Translations under genes and position numbers: made by a program
Shown here: positions 51,061 through 62,108 of the stretch, piece by piece
Numbering within the stretch: position 1 is the stretch's first letter
Layout: each line of letters starts with the position of its first letter
Notes under the pieces: generated by a model
What the model saw: only the letters and a program-made list of their open reading frames with translations
What the model was told of the DNA's origin: nothing
Database searches by the model: none
Assembly (NCBI GenBank): GCA_030620095.1
Contig: JAUTXW010005206.1
Location: forward strand, 915,001 to 979,000
Direction of reading: 5' to 3'
From: Kuschelorhynchus macadamiae
Taxonomy: Eukaryota; Arthropoda; Insecta; Coleoptera; Curculionidae
Length of the DNA: 64,000 nucleotides

Positions 51061-51270
51061 TAGTTGTCTCTCTTAATAGCTGTCTCGATTAACTCCACTT
51101 ATTTTTAGAATACATCACCAGAAACCAGCTGCTAAAAACGCCTTTAGATGTTTTATCTGCATTTTCTAAAAATCACCAGCGACGTAGTAGTAGTAGAATC
51201 AAACAGTGCATAAATTTCGAACGAAATATTATTAGCAACATTCGTTTTTGTTGTCACTTATATAAGTTAC

Positions 51271-51391
51271 CTGAAGAGTTTGGTCTTCTAATTCCAAGGG
51301 GTCCATGCCACCACGAATAAGAATAGAACTTAAATTATCTAAGAGTTCGTCGAGTACGGCATTCAAGTCTAGCTCAAAAATACCACTTGCA
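51271..51391 (-). CDS. Gene B exon 2
   Basis: 121 nt, residues 61-101. Acceptor ATTTTTAG, donor GTAACT. Encodes LNAVLDELLDNLSSILIRGG and MDPLELEDQTLQ. Same length and phase as gene A exon 2. Confidence 0.9.
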
Positions 51392-51645
51392 CTAAAAATA
51401 ATTTGTAAAAAGGTAAGTAAGCAATCAAACACTTTAACCTGACAGTGTCAGTTAGTAGGTGCGAGGTTTATGAAATGAACCCGCGAAAAATTAACATTCT
51501 GTGCATAAACATAAAATGTTCATAATATACACTTTACAGATCGAATTTAATTATTTAGAAATTAGTATTTTATACAGTGTGTTTACAGTAGAATAACTTG
51601 GCAAAAATAGGCTTAGGAGACCATAATTTAACACATATTGAACAT

Positions 51646-51703
51646 TTAGTAAGTTTTTCAATGCAATTAGTGCCTTAGTAAGTTTTTCAATGCAATTAGT
51701 GCC
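51646..51703. repeat. Perfect 29-bp tandem duplication
   Basis: The unit beginning TTAGTAAGTTTTTCAATGCA is repeated twice without a mismatch (51646-51674 and 51675-51703), so it is recent. Confidence 0.95.
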
Positions 51704-51869
51704 TAGGCCTTTATTTTTATTTGTAGTATTTTAAAACTGTGGGAGGTTTTCGTTGTATATGAATATACATACAATATACAGGTTTATCGAATTATCAATA
51801 TGCAGAAAAAATACCTCTATTACAAGTATTATTGTTTAGGAGCCTATTTGACTTTTTCTTTGAATATAA

Positions 51870-52010
51870 CTAAAAAAATCGGAAAATTTGCTTTACCTAG
51901 AACTTCCATCGTTATGAATCCTTCCATTTATAAAAGCTGTTCTTTACAGATTGGGTTAACCCAATTACCTGGAATTTCCCTTTTAATGAATCCTTTCATG
52001 TAGTAAGGGA
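51870..52010. repeat. Dispersed repeat related to 17571-17700, diverged
   Basis: AAAATCGGAAAATTTGCTTTACC, ACTTCCATCGTTATGAATCC, TTCCATTTAT and a second partial unit; parallels 17610-17660 and 61415-61470. Confidence 0.5.
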
Positions 52011-53269
52011 ATGAAATATAACAACATTTGTCCTTTATATATTATTAAAAATAACGATATGCATTATTTTCCCTGATAAAAGGAGGGTTTCCGAATCTTT
52101 TTTTAGAAGAAATACTTTTCAATAACTTTTAATTTTTATTGCAAATTATTTAGTTCAGTTGTTTTCAAAATATAAAAGCAATTAAGAAGTAATAAGTGGA
52201 ATTTTATTTAAAAACAAAGCACAATATATTTATTTCTGTCAATGGTCCCTATTATTTATCTCCAAAAAAATGCATAAAATACTTACATAAAGTTGGCAAA
52301 CCTAAAAACGCTCCAAGATAATTCTTAACAACGTGGCAGTAGCAAACTCTCTTCGACATATTTTTAACTTTGTGTTGATATTTCAGGCATTTGAAATAAA
52401 TACTTTACTGTACAACTGTGGAAAATTACCGACGGAAATGAGCTTTTTGTTTAATTTTAATTGACTTTTTAGTTTGTGTAAGTAAGTTTTCGGTAAGTAC
52501 CACAATTTTTGATGTGTTGCAGTATATTTCATAGAAATATGGAAAACTTTTCAACCGCAAAAATTAATATTAACAAAGCTTAAGAATTATTATGGCGATA
52601 ACAGAAAAAGGTGTCTTGTTTAAACATTTTGTTAAGTTAATTATAAGTGTCAGAAAGGGCAACAGTTCAAAAGTTTAAAATAAGCACAAAACAGTTAAGT
52701 CCACATACAATTCTGTACATCAAAAGATTAAAAAATTAATATTATTGGAAATAAACAAATCTAGAAGATGTGCTAAATGCTAAAACGACATTTTTATATA
52801 CAATATGGACAACACACACGATATAAAATATACTTTTGAAATGTAATAGCTTTCTAACTAACACAGCAGCATCGTTTGGTACCTTTAATCGGCTGGCAGA
52901 GATTATAGTACAGATAAATTGATCAAGGTGAGATTGTTTGTGTCTTTTTTGTCGTTCACGGCATTTGGACTTTTTTGCATTTCTGTGGTCTCCAAGATCT
53001 CTCTCTTTTTTCCGTCTGTCTCAGCATTTAATTAGCGGTATAGTTCTTTTTATCAAATTTTCGACTTTTCAGTCTGTTCTCAAGATACTGACTGGTGACT
53101 GGTTTGACAAATTCTTCAAGGAATATCATAAATTAAATTACTTTTTTTGATTTTAATTTTGAAAAAATTGTATTCTTTCTAGCAGACACCTATTTTGTAA
53201 TTTTTGCCTGGTATATATGGTAAGCTATATAATGTTGATTTGAGTGGTTTTTACTTCCCTCGTAAAAGG

Positions 53270-54470
53270 TAAGTATTGTAATTGTGAATCACTTTCGATC
53301 TTGAGGTTTCAGGATCCCCAGATGACGAAAAACATGTTTTTTCGGTTCCGTCGGTCTGTCTGTCTGTCTGTCTGTAGGTTCGCAGCATAGCTAAAAAAAT
53401 TTTAATAAAAAATTAAAGGTCATATGGTGATGACCTGGTAACATTTTGGTAAAAATCCAATGCGGCGAAACAAAATGGCGGCTTAGCGAAATGTTAAAAA
53501 AAATTATTAAAGAACTACGCATCCAATATATCTGAAATTTTTCAAAAAACTGCAAGTGTTATGTTGAAATCAACTGATAATATTTTGGTACGAATCCAAG
53601 ATGACAGAGCAAAATGACGGCTTAATAAAATATTTAAAAATTCAGCCTGAAAAACTGCTTAATGGTTTGATTTCAAATTGTGTGTCATAACTAATTGTGG
53701 TTAGGGATCGACTAGTTAAAAATTATTGTATTAATTCCAGATGCCAAACAAAATGGCGGTCAAATAAAATGTTTCTAATCGTGAAAAAAATCACCCTCTC
53801 AGTAACTAGTAAAACTGTGTTATTAACTCAAGATGGCGGAACAAAATTTTTGTAATCGTGAAAAAATCACCCTTCACGTTTTGGCGGCCCTAGGTGCCAA
53901 AAACATGTTTTATCAATTCCATCGGTCCGTCTGTCTGTCAGTTCGCGATATAGCTCTTAATACTACTTACCCGATTGACTTCAAATTTTAACCAAAAATT
54001 GAGAATCATATGGGGATGACCTGGTAATATTCTGGTAAAAATCCAGTATGGCGGAACAACGTTAAAAATATTTTTTGTTAGAGTGGTTTATTATGTGGAG
54101 TTAAGATCCAGTATAAAAGTCTTTTTTTAAATTGTCGACGTTTCGCTACTTAATTGTTGCATTGTTTCTTTTACTGGGCCCTAACCGCAAATAATACACC
54201 ACTCTATCATAATAACAAGAGGATCATTAACGAAAACCATTTAGAAACTTAATATCTGGGAAATATCTGCGGACCAAGGAAGTAGGTAAAGAATAATAAT
54301 ATGGGTTTCAATTTAAGATGGCAAAACTAAATAACGGTCAAATAAATTTTTTAAAAAATCAACGTAAAAAAATCTTGTTCAACTGACTCTAATTTTGCAG
54401 AAAAATTAAATGTTAAGATGAGTTAAACTGGTACGAATTCTCAAATGACGTAGCAAAATGACGGTATGTG
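53270..54470 (+). repeat. GATGGCGG-family dispersed repeat, longest copy
   Basis: Internal units of about 100-130 bp, each ending in forms of AA-ATGGCGG-----AATAAAAT followed by a TTAAAAA-T---AACTGCTTA block. Preceded by a TCGGTCTGTCTGTCTG tract (53348-53374), and the start is repeated at 53860-53960. Related fragments lie at 19850, 29520 (inverted) and 40200. No coding capacity. Confidence 0.75.
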
Positions 54471-54544
54471 TCAATGTAAAAACTACTTATTGAATTTATT
54501 TTAAATTATGCCCAATTGTTAATATTTAATTAGATATTAACAAG

Positions 54545-55190
54545 TCCCCCTTCTAAATTTCTAAGGTAATTAGATCTCTATATAACCGAGAGACAACCTT
54601 AGGTGCGGACAAGGAATCCTCAGATGAAGAGATTAGTAATGTAAAAAATGACCTTAAACAGAATGGTTATACAGAAAAGTTGATAACCGACACAATTATG
54701 AAATGTAAAAACAAAATTAATTAAATCAATTCAAGCGACAGAACAGTCAACTGGCTGGCTCATAACAATCTCATATGTTAAAGGAACATCCAAAAAGGTC
54801 AGACGAATAGCAAGAAACTATAAAATCAAAACAGATTTTAAGTCGGAAAACATTTTAAGAAGCCTATTAACTAAAACCAAGTCCGATAACACAAATGACA
54901 GACATAATTGTATCTATCAAGTACCTTGGAAGTGTGTGCAATCTTATACTGAACAAAACGCAGAGATAATCGAAAACATGAGAAGGGGAAACGCAGAATA
55001 CTCCTGGAACAATAATTATATAATCAAATGGTAAGAAGATAAAATCCTTCATAAAGAACAACATTAGAAGAAAAGGAAATTTAAAGAAGCGATATTCATT
55101 GAACATAATAAAGAAATCTTTAGCAAGCCTTGTATAGATATTCCAGATCTTTGGAGACCTTTACTCTCGCACGAATATTTTATGCTTTGG
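54545..55190 (+). pseudogene. Penelope-like retroelement 3' fragment with GIY-YIG-type endonuclease remnant
   Basis: An open frame without a methionine runs from 54762 to the TAA at 55032. It reads ITISYVKGTSKKVRRIARNY, KTDFKSENILRSLLTKTKSD and CIYQVPWKCVQSYTEQNAEI, the 'phVKGlSEkirRi ... LrxxLxxxKD ... GIYxIPCxCGxxYIGeT' order that joins the RT to the GIY-YIG nuclease in Penelope-like elements. The glycine-tyrosine pair of the second YIG is degraded (YTEQ). A shifted frame then gives KFKEAIFIEHNKEIFSKPCI and DIPDLWRPLL, the usual C-terminus. Upstream (54600-54760) a short segment LKQNGYTEKLITDTI precedes it. The RT itself is absent. A CGACGTTTCG block at about 54137 may belong to its terminal region. 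Confidence 0.7.
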
Positions 55191-55789
55191 CGCCTAACTT
55201 TCACGTATCATTGCACATGACTCTAATATATAAGCTTGCAATTTTACTGTTAGCTCCTAGTTTACACATGATAACGAGACAATGCAAGTTCGACGAGTGA
55301 ATTTTATTCAGAATGCTCCATTGTCTACAGATCTGAAACAGCATAGGCGTGGTTAAAAAAATCCTTGTTTTAGTATACTTATTTTAGGCCTGCGAACTGA
55401 TCCTGTATGGCTAAACAGTCTGTGTGGCTGAACTACTGAAGAACATATACATAGACTGTTACAATAAAACATATTCATAAATACAAATCATTTTAATTTT
55501 TTGAAATATTGTTTGTAATAGTTGTTAATAAATTTGGACACATAACCTTACCTAATAAAATGTGAAACCTCAATAAAGATACTTAGATTTTTTTAAACAG
55601 AAATATTACAATGATAACATGCGAACATGCGAAAGTTTTTTAAAAATGTTTTTTATAAACTACATTTTTAATCGCTCTTTTGATGCCCAAGTACATATTT
55701 TTTTTCAATAAGTCCGAAATAAGCAACAAAAAATCGACCCTCCTAAAAAACAAGAGTTCGTGAATCGGTAAAAGGCATTTCACCACCAC

Positions 55790-56290
55790 AGGAATCATTT
55801 TAAAAACTCCTTTAGTTGAAGACATATTGTAGAAAAAAGTAATAACACATTTAGTGCTTTTTCATCCTTTTAAGGGGAATATCAAGAAATACAAGCCGTT
55901 CATAAAAGAATCGTTTTAAAATCTCAATTAGTTTATAGAGATATTGCAAAAATGTAAAAAAACACATTTCACGTCTTTAACGATTAAATTTCGGAAAATC
56001 CAGAAATTGATTTTAACGTTTTTATTTTTTAAAAACGTTGCTAAAAGAATAGTCTTAAAATCTAATTTGGTTGAAGAGAGCAAAAAAAACACATTTAAGC
56101 ACTTTAGGTGAAAACTCAAGAAATACGGAAATCAATTTTAAGATACTAATTTTTAAAAGCCATTGACGACATAATTGTTTTAAAAACTCAAAAAAAAGTA
56201 AAAACAATTCACAACTGAAAAAATCTAAAAATTAATTTTAAGATAATTATTTTTGAAAGACATTGATAAAAGAATTTTTTTTAACTTTAC
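55790..56290. repeat. Satellite-like array, locus 2
   Basis: Four degenerate units with anchors at about 55798, 55911, 56052 and 56177 (TTTTAAAAACTCCTTTAGTTG, TTTTAAAATCTCAATTAGTT, CTTAAAATCTAATTTGGTTG, TTTTAAAAACTC). AAAACACATTT and TTTCGGAAAATCCAGAAATTGA blocks lie between. Same unit as 26380-26780, about 29 kb away and likewise inside intron 1 of a paralogous gene. Confidence 0.75.
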
Positions 56291-56814
56291 TTAAAAAGGC
56301 GAAGGAAAAAAAACAATAAAGATTATAAATTAATACTATTTTTGTTTACATGAAAATATAAGAAAATATCCCGAAAATATTAGGCCCGCCACGATCCTCA
56401 TAAAAAGTTATAAAGTTTTAAATCTAACACTGTCATTAAAATCAAAAGCATAGTATTTTTTTATTTCCATTTCTTGGACTAGAATAATGAAAGTTTAATA
56501 TTATATTCAGTTTTCAGAAAGATATGCTTAGTAATCAAATTCTGTGTGAAATAAATATAAAAATCTTTTACTCTTTGTATCAAATCGGAATGCCCCAAAG
56601 ACCGCACTTTTCATTTGTTGATAGTTACAACATTAATACGATGAGATTATATAGACATTTCTTCAATTGTGTAGCTTTAATACAGTCAAAATGTCTGCTC
56701 TAAAACATTATGTGCGGGCATTTCTAAAGCCTTTTATTTTTCCTCCTTTAGATACGTCGCCATTCTTAACAAACTACCTTTAAATATTCAGAAAATTAAA
56801 CTTAAAACACTTAC

Positions 56815-56996
56815 TTTCCTTCCTCTGTAAACTTTTTTAAAGCCTCAACAAGTTCTACTAAAACATCTTCAGAAGCGATTTGATCTACAGTTATTCCTAA
56901 TTTGCTTGGCTTGCTAAGCTGAACTTCATTTTCTAAAGCAGGTTTGGCATAGGAAAGCCCTATAATAGTAGCCAAAAATAAACTCAATACCTTCAT
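56815..56996 (-). CDS. Gene B exon 1: signal peptide and start of second group-7-allergen-like protein
   Basis: ATG at 56996-56994; MKVLSLFLATIIGLSYA is a signal peptide, followed by a mature N-terminus KPALENEVQLSK and a helix DVLVELVEALKKFTEEGK. The exon ends with GTAAGT in phase 2. The joined product is 261 residues with no cysteine in the mature protein. Landmarks are DPLEL (exon 2), GWLQDIST (exon 3), TIKGDVQGK (exon 4) and GNDLVDW (exon 5). All exons are open and all splice sites canonical, so this looks like a live gene. Tandem with gene A, same strand, start codons about 25 kb apart. The family call rests on remembered landmarks only. Confidence 0.88.
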
Positions 56997-57006
56997 TGTA
57001 GGTAGT

Positions 57007-57135
57007 GCTTGAAAATTATTAAATGTAAAAAAAAAATTGCTGTATTTATTAAGATGTTAAGCAAAAAAATCTCTATAATCCTATTGTTATTCATAATCGC
57101 ATAATCTTAAGAGATTAAGCAAATTCTCACCTGGA
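57007..57135 (-). promoter_or_regulatory. Possible 5'-UTR intron of gene B
   Basis: On the minus strand GATGTCCAG|GTGAGA (donor, 57125-57130) precedes a T-rich tract and TTTTCAAG|CACTACC (acceptor, 57008-57009) eleven bases before the ATG. This would make a 123-bp intron in the leader. The GTCCAGGT text also occurs upstream of gene A. Confidence 0.3.
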
Positions 57136-57807
57136 CATCAGATTAAGTAAAATGTATTGCAGCAAAATTATGAAAAGCATTTGGAAAATACACTTTCAAT
57201 TAATTATAATCAGATTTCATGTCATCGAAATTGATAAAATATATAAATAATTTGTTCTATTTTAACACCTATCGTCAATTCACATATTTCAGAGTTAGAA
57301 TAAATTCTAATTTGTAGCAATGCTGTTTTGCCGCATTAGAAAGCTCCTGCTTAGCACATGTTGAAGCAACTGAATATAAAAAACGCTAAACTGAACTATC
57401 TACATAACGAATATTCACATTTTCTAAACAAAAAAGTAAAATCGTTTACTTTGATGAACTTCCAATATGTTAACAGCAATTCAGAAAAATATCCGGGCTC
57501 TCGCTTTGACCAACTAAATTAGGAAGATTCTTCTTAGAGTAGAAACAAGCGCAGCTTCGGCGGCTGCAAATCAGAGAAGGTGAGAGCAAATGGCACACAA
57601 TTATGATTACTAAACCAGTAAGATCGATTTATCTATCAACCAAAAGTGTCGGAGACATATAGGTACTGTTTTATTTTGGAGTCGTTCATAATTACGTAAG
57701 GACGATTTTGGCCATTTCTGACAGCCCCCATATAAGGACACATAAGATTTCTCAGACCCCCCTTTCCTTTATTATATAAGATTTTATCTAGAGTTTCCCT
57801 AAGAAGC
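57136..57807. other. Upstream flank of gene B
   Basis: No gene seen. Probably contains the promoter; a minus-strand TATATATTTTATC lies at about 57230-57245 but its spacing to a start is unverified. Confidence 0.35.
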
Positions 57808-59277
57808 CAGTGGCGGATTGTGGTGAATTATATCGGAAAGTCAATAACAAATTTAAAAATAGGCATACTTAAAATAAAAATAAATATCTTATCTTTAAAT
57901 TGAGCTTTAAATTCTTTTGAAGTTTAGGTCTACTCTTCATTCTTTAGAATTGGAAAAATGCTGGATGACACGTTCGTTAAAATTGCGCGCACATTCCTTT
58001 TATAAACGATTTCTCGATACTTAACATTGCTAAAGCGGATAGTCTATCTCGGCCTAACTCCTCAATTAAATTTATAACTCTCGAAAAACCCTTGGATTTT
58101 CAGACAAAGCCGTTTCATCATGACCACGTAGTGCCAGCTCGAATGCCCCACAAAATTTCACACAATCTATTATTTTGTTTAAAATATAACGATTTTTAGA
58201 TACATTTTCATTAAAATCTCTAAGGTATTTTCTATAAGCTATGTCTAGCTGAGTACGAATATCAACACTTTCGACCATAGCATACTTCACCGAACATTTC
58301 ATGTGATCTGCAGAAAACACATGTTTTTTATTTTTTCTTTTAAGAGTTTTAAATTTTTAATACCGGTTTTGCACCATAATGAGTCCGACGAGTCCTTAGA
58401 AAACAACGAACAAACATAACAGTAAAATGAGTTAGAGACTCCACAGCCACCTATCCAGTTAGCTAAATCGTACATACTTTTGCGAAAGTTTCGATGAACT
58501 TCTTTATTTTTGTCTTTACTAGTTTGTCGTATACTAAGTTCTGGCAAATTGCGACCACTTACCTTGAATTCGGTTATTTTCTCAAAATTAAGTTCGTTAG
58601 CACTCTTTAGTTGTTTAATTTTTTGCACTACCGACATTTTATTTCATCTACATTCACAACTCAAACATAGTTCACCTTGAAATTGGTTATTTTTGCAAAA
58701 TTAAGTTCGTAAGCACATTTTAGTTGTTTATTTTTTTGCACTAGTCACTACCAACATTTTATTTCCTGTATATTTCCAACTCACACATGGATCATAAAAA
58801 TAAAAAAATATATATTACAAAAAACAGTATATAAATCAATTTTTATCGATTAAAAACGTCCGAAACAATATCGAGTTAGAATATCGTTCGCCCGACCTCT
58901 GAACAATTGAATTTCCGCATGCCGACGTAATGCCGCGACCGATCGATCGAATTATGAGAAGAGACCGGCTGATGCCCCAAGTCGCAATTTCATATTCCAT
59001 TTGCTATTAAGTTCGGCTGCCGCTCGGTAGCTGTGAAATATTCGGGTACTTTCGTCAAGCTTTAAGGTAATCAGGGCAATTCGGACTGCCCAGCCTAGCT
59101 AAGTATAGCGTATTTTATTATGCCTAAGGAACGCAACGAGACCATTCGAACCGCCGCGCGCGGCAAATACTGTAGTTTATTACAACTATTAGGAGGGACG
59201 GTCAAACGAATAATTTATTTTCTGAAATATTTTTGGGGGGTCATTGACCAAATGACCCTATGGAAGAGCCGCCACTG
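57808..59277 (-). mobile_element. hAT transposon, internally deleted, complete ends
   Basis: Ends are CAGTGGCGGATTG (left, 57808) and, in reverse complement, CAGTGGCGGCTCTTC (right, 59277). They are flanked by TAAGAAGC (57800-57807) and TAAGAAAC (59278-59285), an 8-bp target duplication with one mismatch. CAGTGGCG ends and 8-bp duplications identify hAT. Size 1470 bp. The 58860-59180 stretch is notably GC-richer and CpG-containing than its surroundings and would be the 5' end/promoter of the minus-strand transposase. Confidence 0.92.
57930..58637 (-). pseudogene. hAT transposase lacking catalytic core
   Basis: From 58637 the frame reads the N-terminal part, with LANWIGGCGVSNSFYCYVCS and FSKDSSDSLWCKTGIKNLK (TTF-type zinc-finger region). 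After a frame change it gives SADHMKCSVKYAMV and ALRGHDETALSENPRVFREL. It then joins, at a frame change near 58072, to DRLSALAMLSIEKSFIK, which belongs to the C-terminal dimerisation region. The roughly 300-residue RNase-H-like centre is missing. Same architecture of loss as in the element at 15136-16890, but the proteins and termini differ. Confidence 0.82.
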
Positions 59278-59285
59278 TAAGAAAC

Positions 59286-60070
59286 GTTAAATGATCAGTT
59301 TCAGTTACACTAAAACACCTTTTTAAAAAAAATAATTTTTTAATCTTTCGAAAATGCGTATTATAATTAAAGGTTTAAAATAATCTTAAAGTAAGGAAAC
59401 AAATCAGTGAAAAAAGTACAAACAAGGAATACTTTGCGTACGTGTCGACTGCGTTTGAAGTGTGCGCACAGACGAATTTCGTCTCGTAGTAAAATATTAC
59501 GTAAGAATGGCTTGATTGTCTCCTGCATATCGTGTATTTTTTCGTTTTGCTACTGGCATTTTGAATAAATCGTATAGAGAGCTACATAAATACCCGAGTA
59601 GCATTTTTTTTTACTTTGTTAGACAATTAAAATACGCAATAAAATGTATCGACTTAACAAAACAAAAACATTTATTATCTACATGTATTTCCTCACTGAG
59701 CTTGAATGGCTTATTGTTTTGCCATACTTGTCCCAAGGCCACCCAATCTTGCACAATTTTGTGTGGATTAACCTCCGCACAAAACTGTTTCTTCATTCGT
59801 TCCAACATATGCTCTATAATACCATAATGGCCTATTATTAAAATCCTGTTTCAGAAATAAATTACCTAGTGTGAACAGGGTTGATTTACTAAAAGTATAC
59901 GGGCATATCGTACAAATTATAAATTTACTAATATGGACGGAACCTAATAGTGATATCAGATTTGACGCCCAGTCAGAAACGCCGCACTATGAGGTTAGAT
60001 TATTTGGCAGGATCAACAATGGTTATAATGCTGGTGGGTTTCAACGTACAAGTTCTAACGAATTGCTTAT
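59286..60070. other. No gene seen
   Basis: Short frames at 59516-59841 overlap on both strands and have no recognisable family. Confidence 0.4.
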
Positions 60071-60140
60071 CAGTCAGCGCAAATGGTTAGAGCAATGGGC
60101 TAGAAATCCAGAGGTGCGGGTTCGGTCCCCGCTCGCACCA
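60071..60140 (+). ncRNA. tRNA-Ser-like sequence, probable SINE head
   Basis: Anticodon arm ATGGG-CTAGAAA-TCCAG gives anticodon AGA (60102-60104), the serine arm almost unchanged. The T arm GCGGG-TTCGGTC-CCCGC is perfectly paired (60116-60132), and a terminal CGCACCA follows at 60134-60140. The D-arm/box A is AAATGGTTAGAGC and box B is GGTTCGGTCCC. The 5' acceptor strand does not pair with the 3' one, and the long variable arm of true tRNA-Ser is missing, so it is not a functional tRNA. Confidence 0.6.
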
Positions 60141-62108
60141 TGTCATTTACTGTAGTCACACAACCCAACATATAACAATGAAACTCTAGAAATGAATTAT
60201 TTCAAAATACACCATTGTCAAACTTCCAAGATAGTCTTAAATTTCTTCACAACACTAGAAACGCTTATCGATTTTCTTGCTACTTACTACAGAAATGTGG
60301 TTTTCATACTGGTTTCGTTTTACAGGCAAATGCTAAATCTGTAGACTATAAAAACACAGTAGAAATACGTTAGTTCTGGGTAATGTGTCTTCTGTTGGCT
60401 TAAACGTCATCGTTTTACTGAGAACTAAATCACATATTATATCTTGATCTGAAGCAACTCATAAGACCTAAAGAAATGGCTTACTGCTCTAAATAAATGC
60501 TTGATGAAAAACTGCTGTATCTTCAAGATAAAAAAAATATATATAATAAATAAATGTATTTTTGATACTTAATCAAAATAGAAAAAATGAAAAGTAATTT
60601 GAAATAGCAAAACAGCAGTGAGAAAAATAAAAATGGACCGCTTATAACACGAAGCCAGATCAAAGTCAGAAAAAGACATGTTTTGACTATATTTTTAAAA
60701 TAGTGTGAATAAAAACAGAAAAAAAAACAAGTATGTTTTCAATGGTTATCACTCTTTATGCATATTTGACGAGTGTTAAATGGTACTGAATACTCACAGT
60801 GGATTAGTATGTGAACAGATATAATTTAACTGAAAAAGAGACATCAATTATATACATAATTGATTTGCTACTTACCTATGCACTGCACAATAGAGTGATG
60901 TACATGTAGCTGATCCTGTTAATGTTTTCTGTTTACATGTCCCATGAGAATAGTGCGGATTAAAAACGATTAAGGCAAGTTACTATAAAATTGACCAATT
61001 CTAGAGATGACATTAGTTAAGGAAGCAAAAATAAAAAGTATAAAAAGCTGCATAATTTTAAATTTTTTTCGTTGCTAAGAGTAGTAAATAGCCTATTAAA
61101 TCTCTTTAAACCAAGCAGGAGTTTGCTAATGAATGGGAATGCATTTTTTACAATGAGCGAAGTAACTTAAATGTTTTTGTGTTAAAATCATAACTTCGTC
61201 TGCACGCAGAAAAGTGCTAAAAACAAACAATCTTGATCACTTGCAATTACCTACCTATCGTGCTGAAAAAAATTTCTTTTACTAGACTGGAAAGAAGAAA
61301 GACAAAAGAATTTTAAAATAAGCAAGTAAAATGGATATTTTAGCCTATCCCATAATATTATTTTATAATTCTCGACACCCTGGAAGGTTTGACAAAGCAG
61401 TATGAAAAAATAGATAATTTTCTTTTACCAGAAACTTCCCTCTTATTAATTCTTCCTTTTAATAGGAATAGTAAATGATCCCGTTTAATTTCCCACAGAT
61501 GTGGAAACTTCAGAGTAATTAAGTAAAACTATACTGTAAAGAAACTTGACAGGAAATTCCCTCCTGAATGATTGCTTTCCTCTACAAAAATCAAAGAAAA
61601 CACAAGTTATATGTGTTACTTAATGGTTCTGTGCGAAACTAAAGAGGGTCATACTTCACAGGACATAGTTCATACACTATTCTTAATAAAATTAAAGATT
61701 GATAACGAGAGAAGGAAATTTACCGATTTTTCTGGATAAAATCCCAAGCTTACAATACAATGTGTCATAATGAGTATTTTAAATTAATTTGCACAAATCA
61801 TTGTTGTAGGTACTAAATCACCTTATTTAAAGTTTATCTTTCTTTATCTTAAGCTCATCTAATTTTTATTTTAAAATTTAATAAGTAAAGTGATCTTCTA
61901 AATTAAGATATGAGCTATACGAATGTTTGAGGTTTTTGAAAAAAGTGGCTGTATTTTTTCCCAGAAAATTGACATAAAATACGTTAAAATTATGAGCATA
62001 TCTTTATCCTGAAGACTGAAGCTTTATTTTAACAAAATTAGTATTACCTAAACCTTTTTCATACGAGTCTAGTTAGTTAAGCAAGTTTGTAACGAATTTT
62101 GGTTTTTG

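Larger units (their letters stand above)
51392..56814 (-). other. Gene B intron 1 (5.4 kb)
   Basis: Donor GTAAGT at 56809-56814. Contains a 29-bp tandem duplication, dispersed repeats, a Penelope-like fragment and a satellite-like array, listed separately. Remaining stretches (52020-53260, 56300-56800) show no gene. Confidence 0.8.

Noticed and set aside
53348..53374. TCTG tract as a stand-alone microsatellite
   Set aside because: The GTCTGTCTG text is part of the GATGGCGG-family repeat and recurs in its other copies.
26380..56290. CRISPR-like array
   Set aside because: The repeats are long, degenerate and without regular unique spacers, and the genome is eukaryotic.
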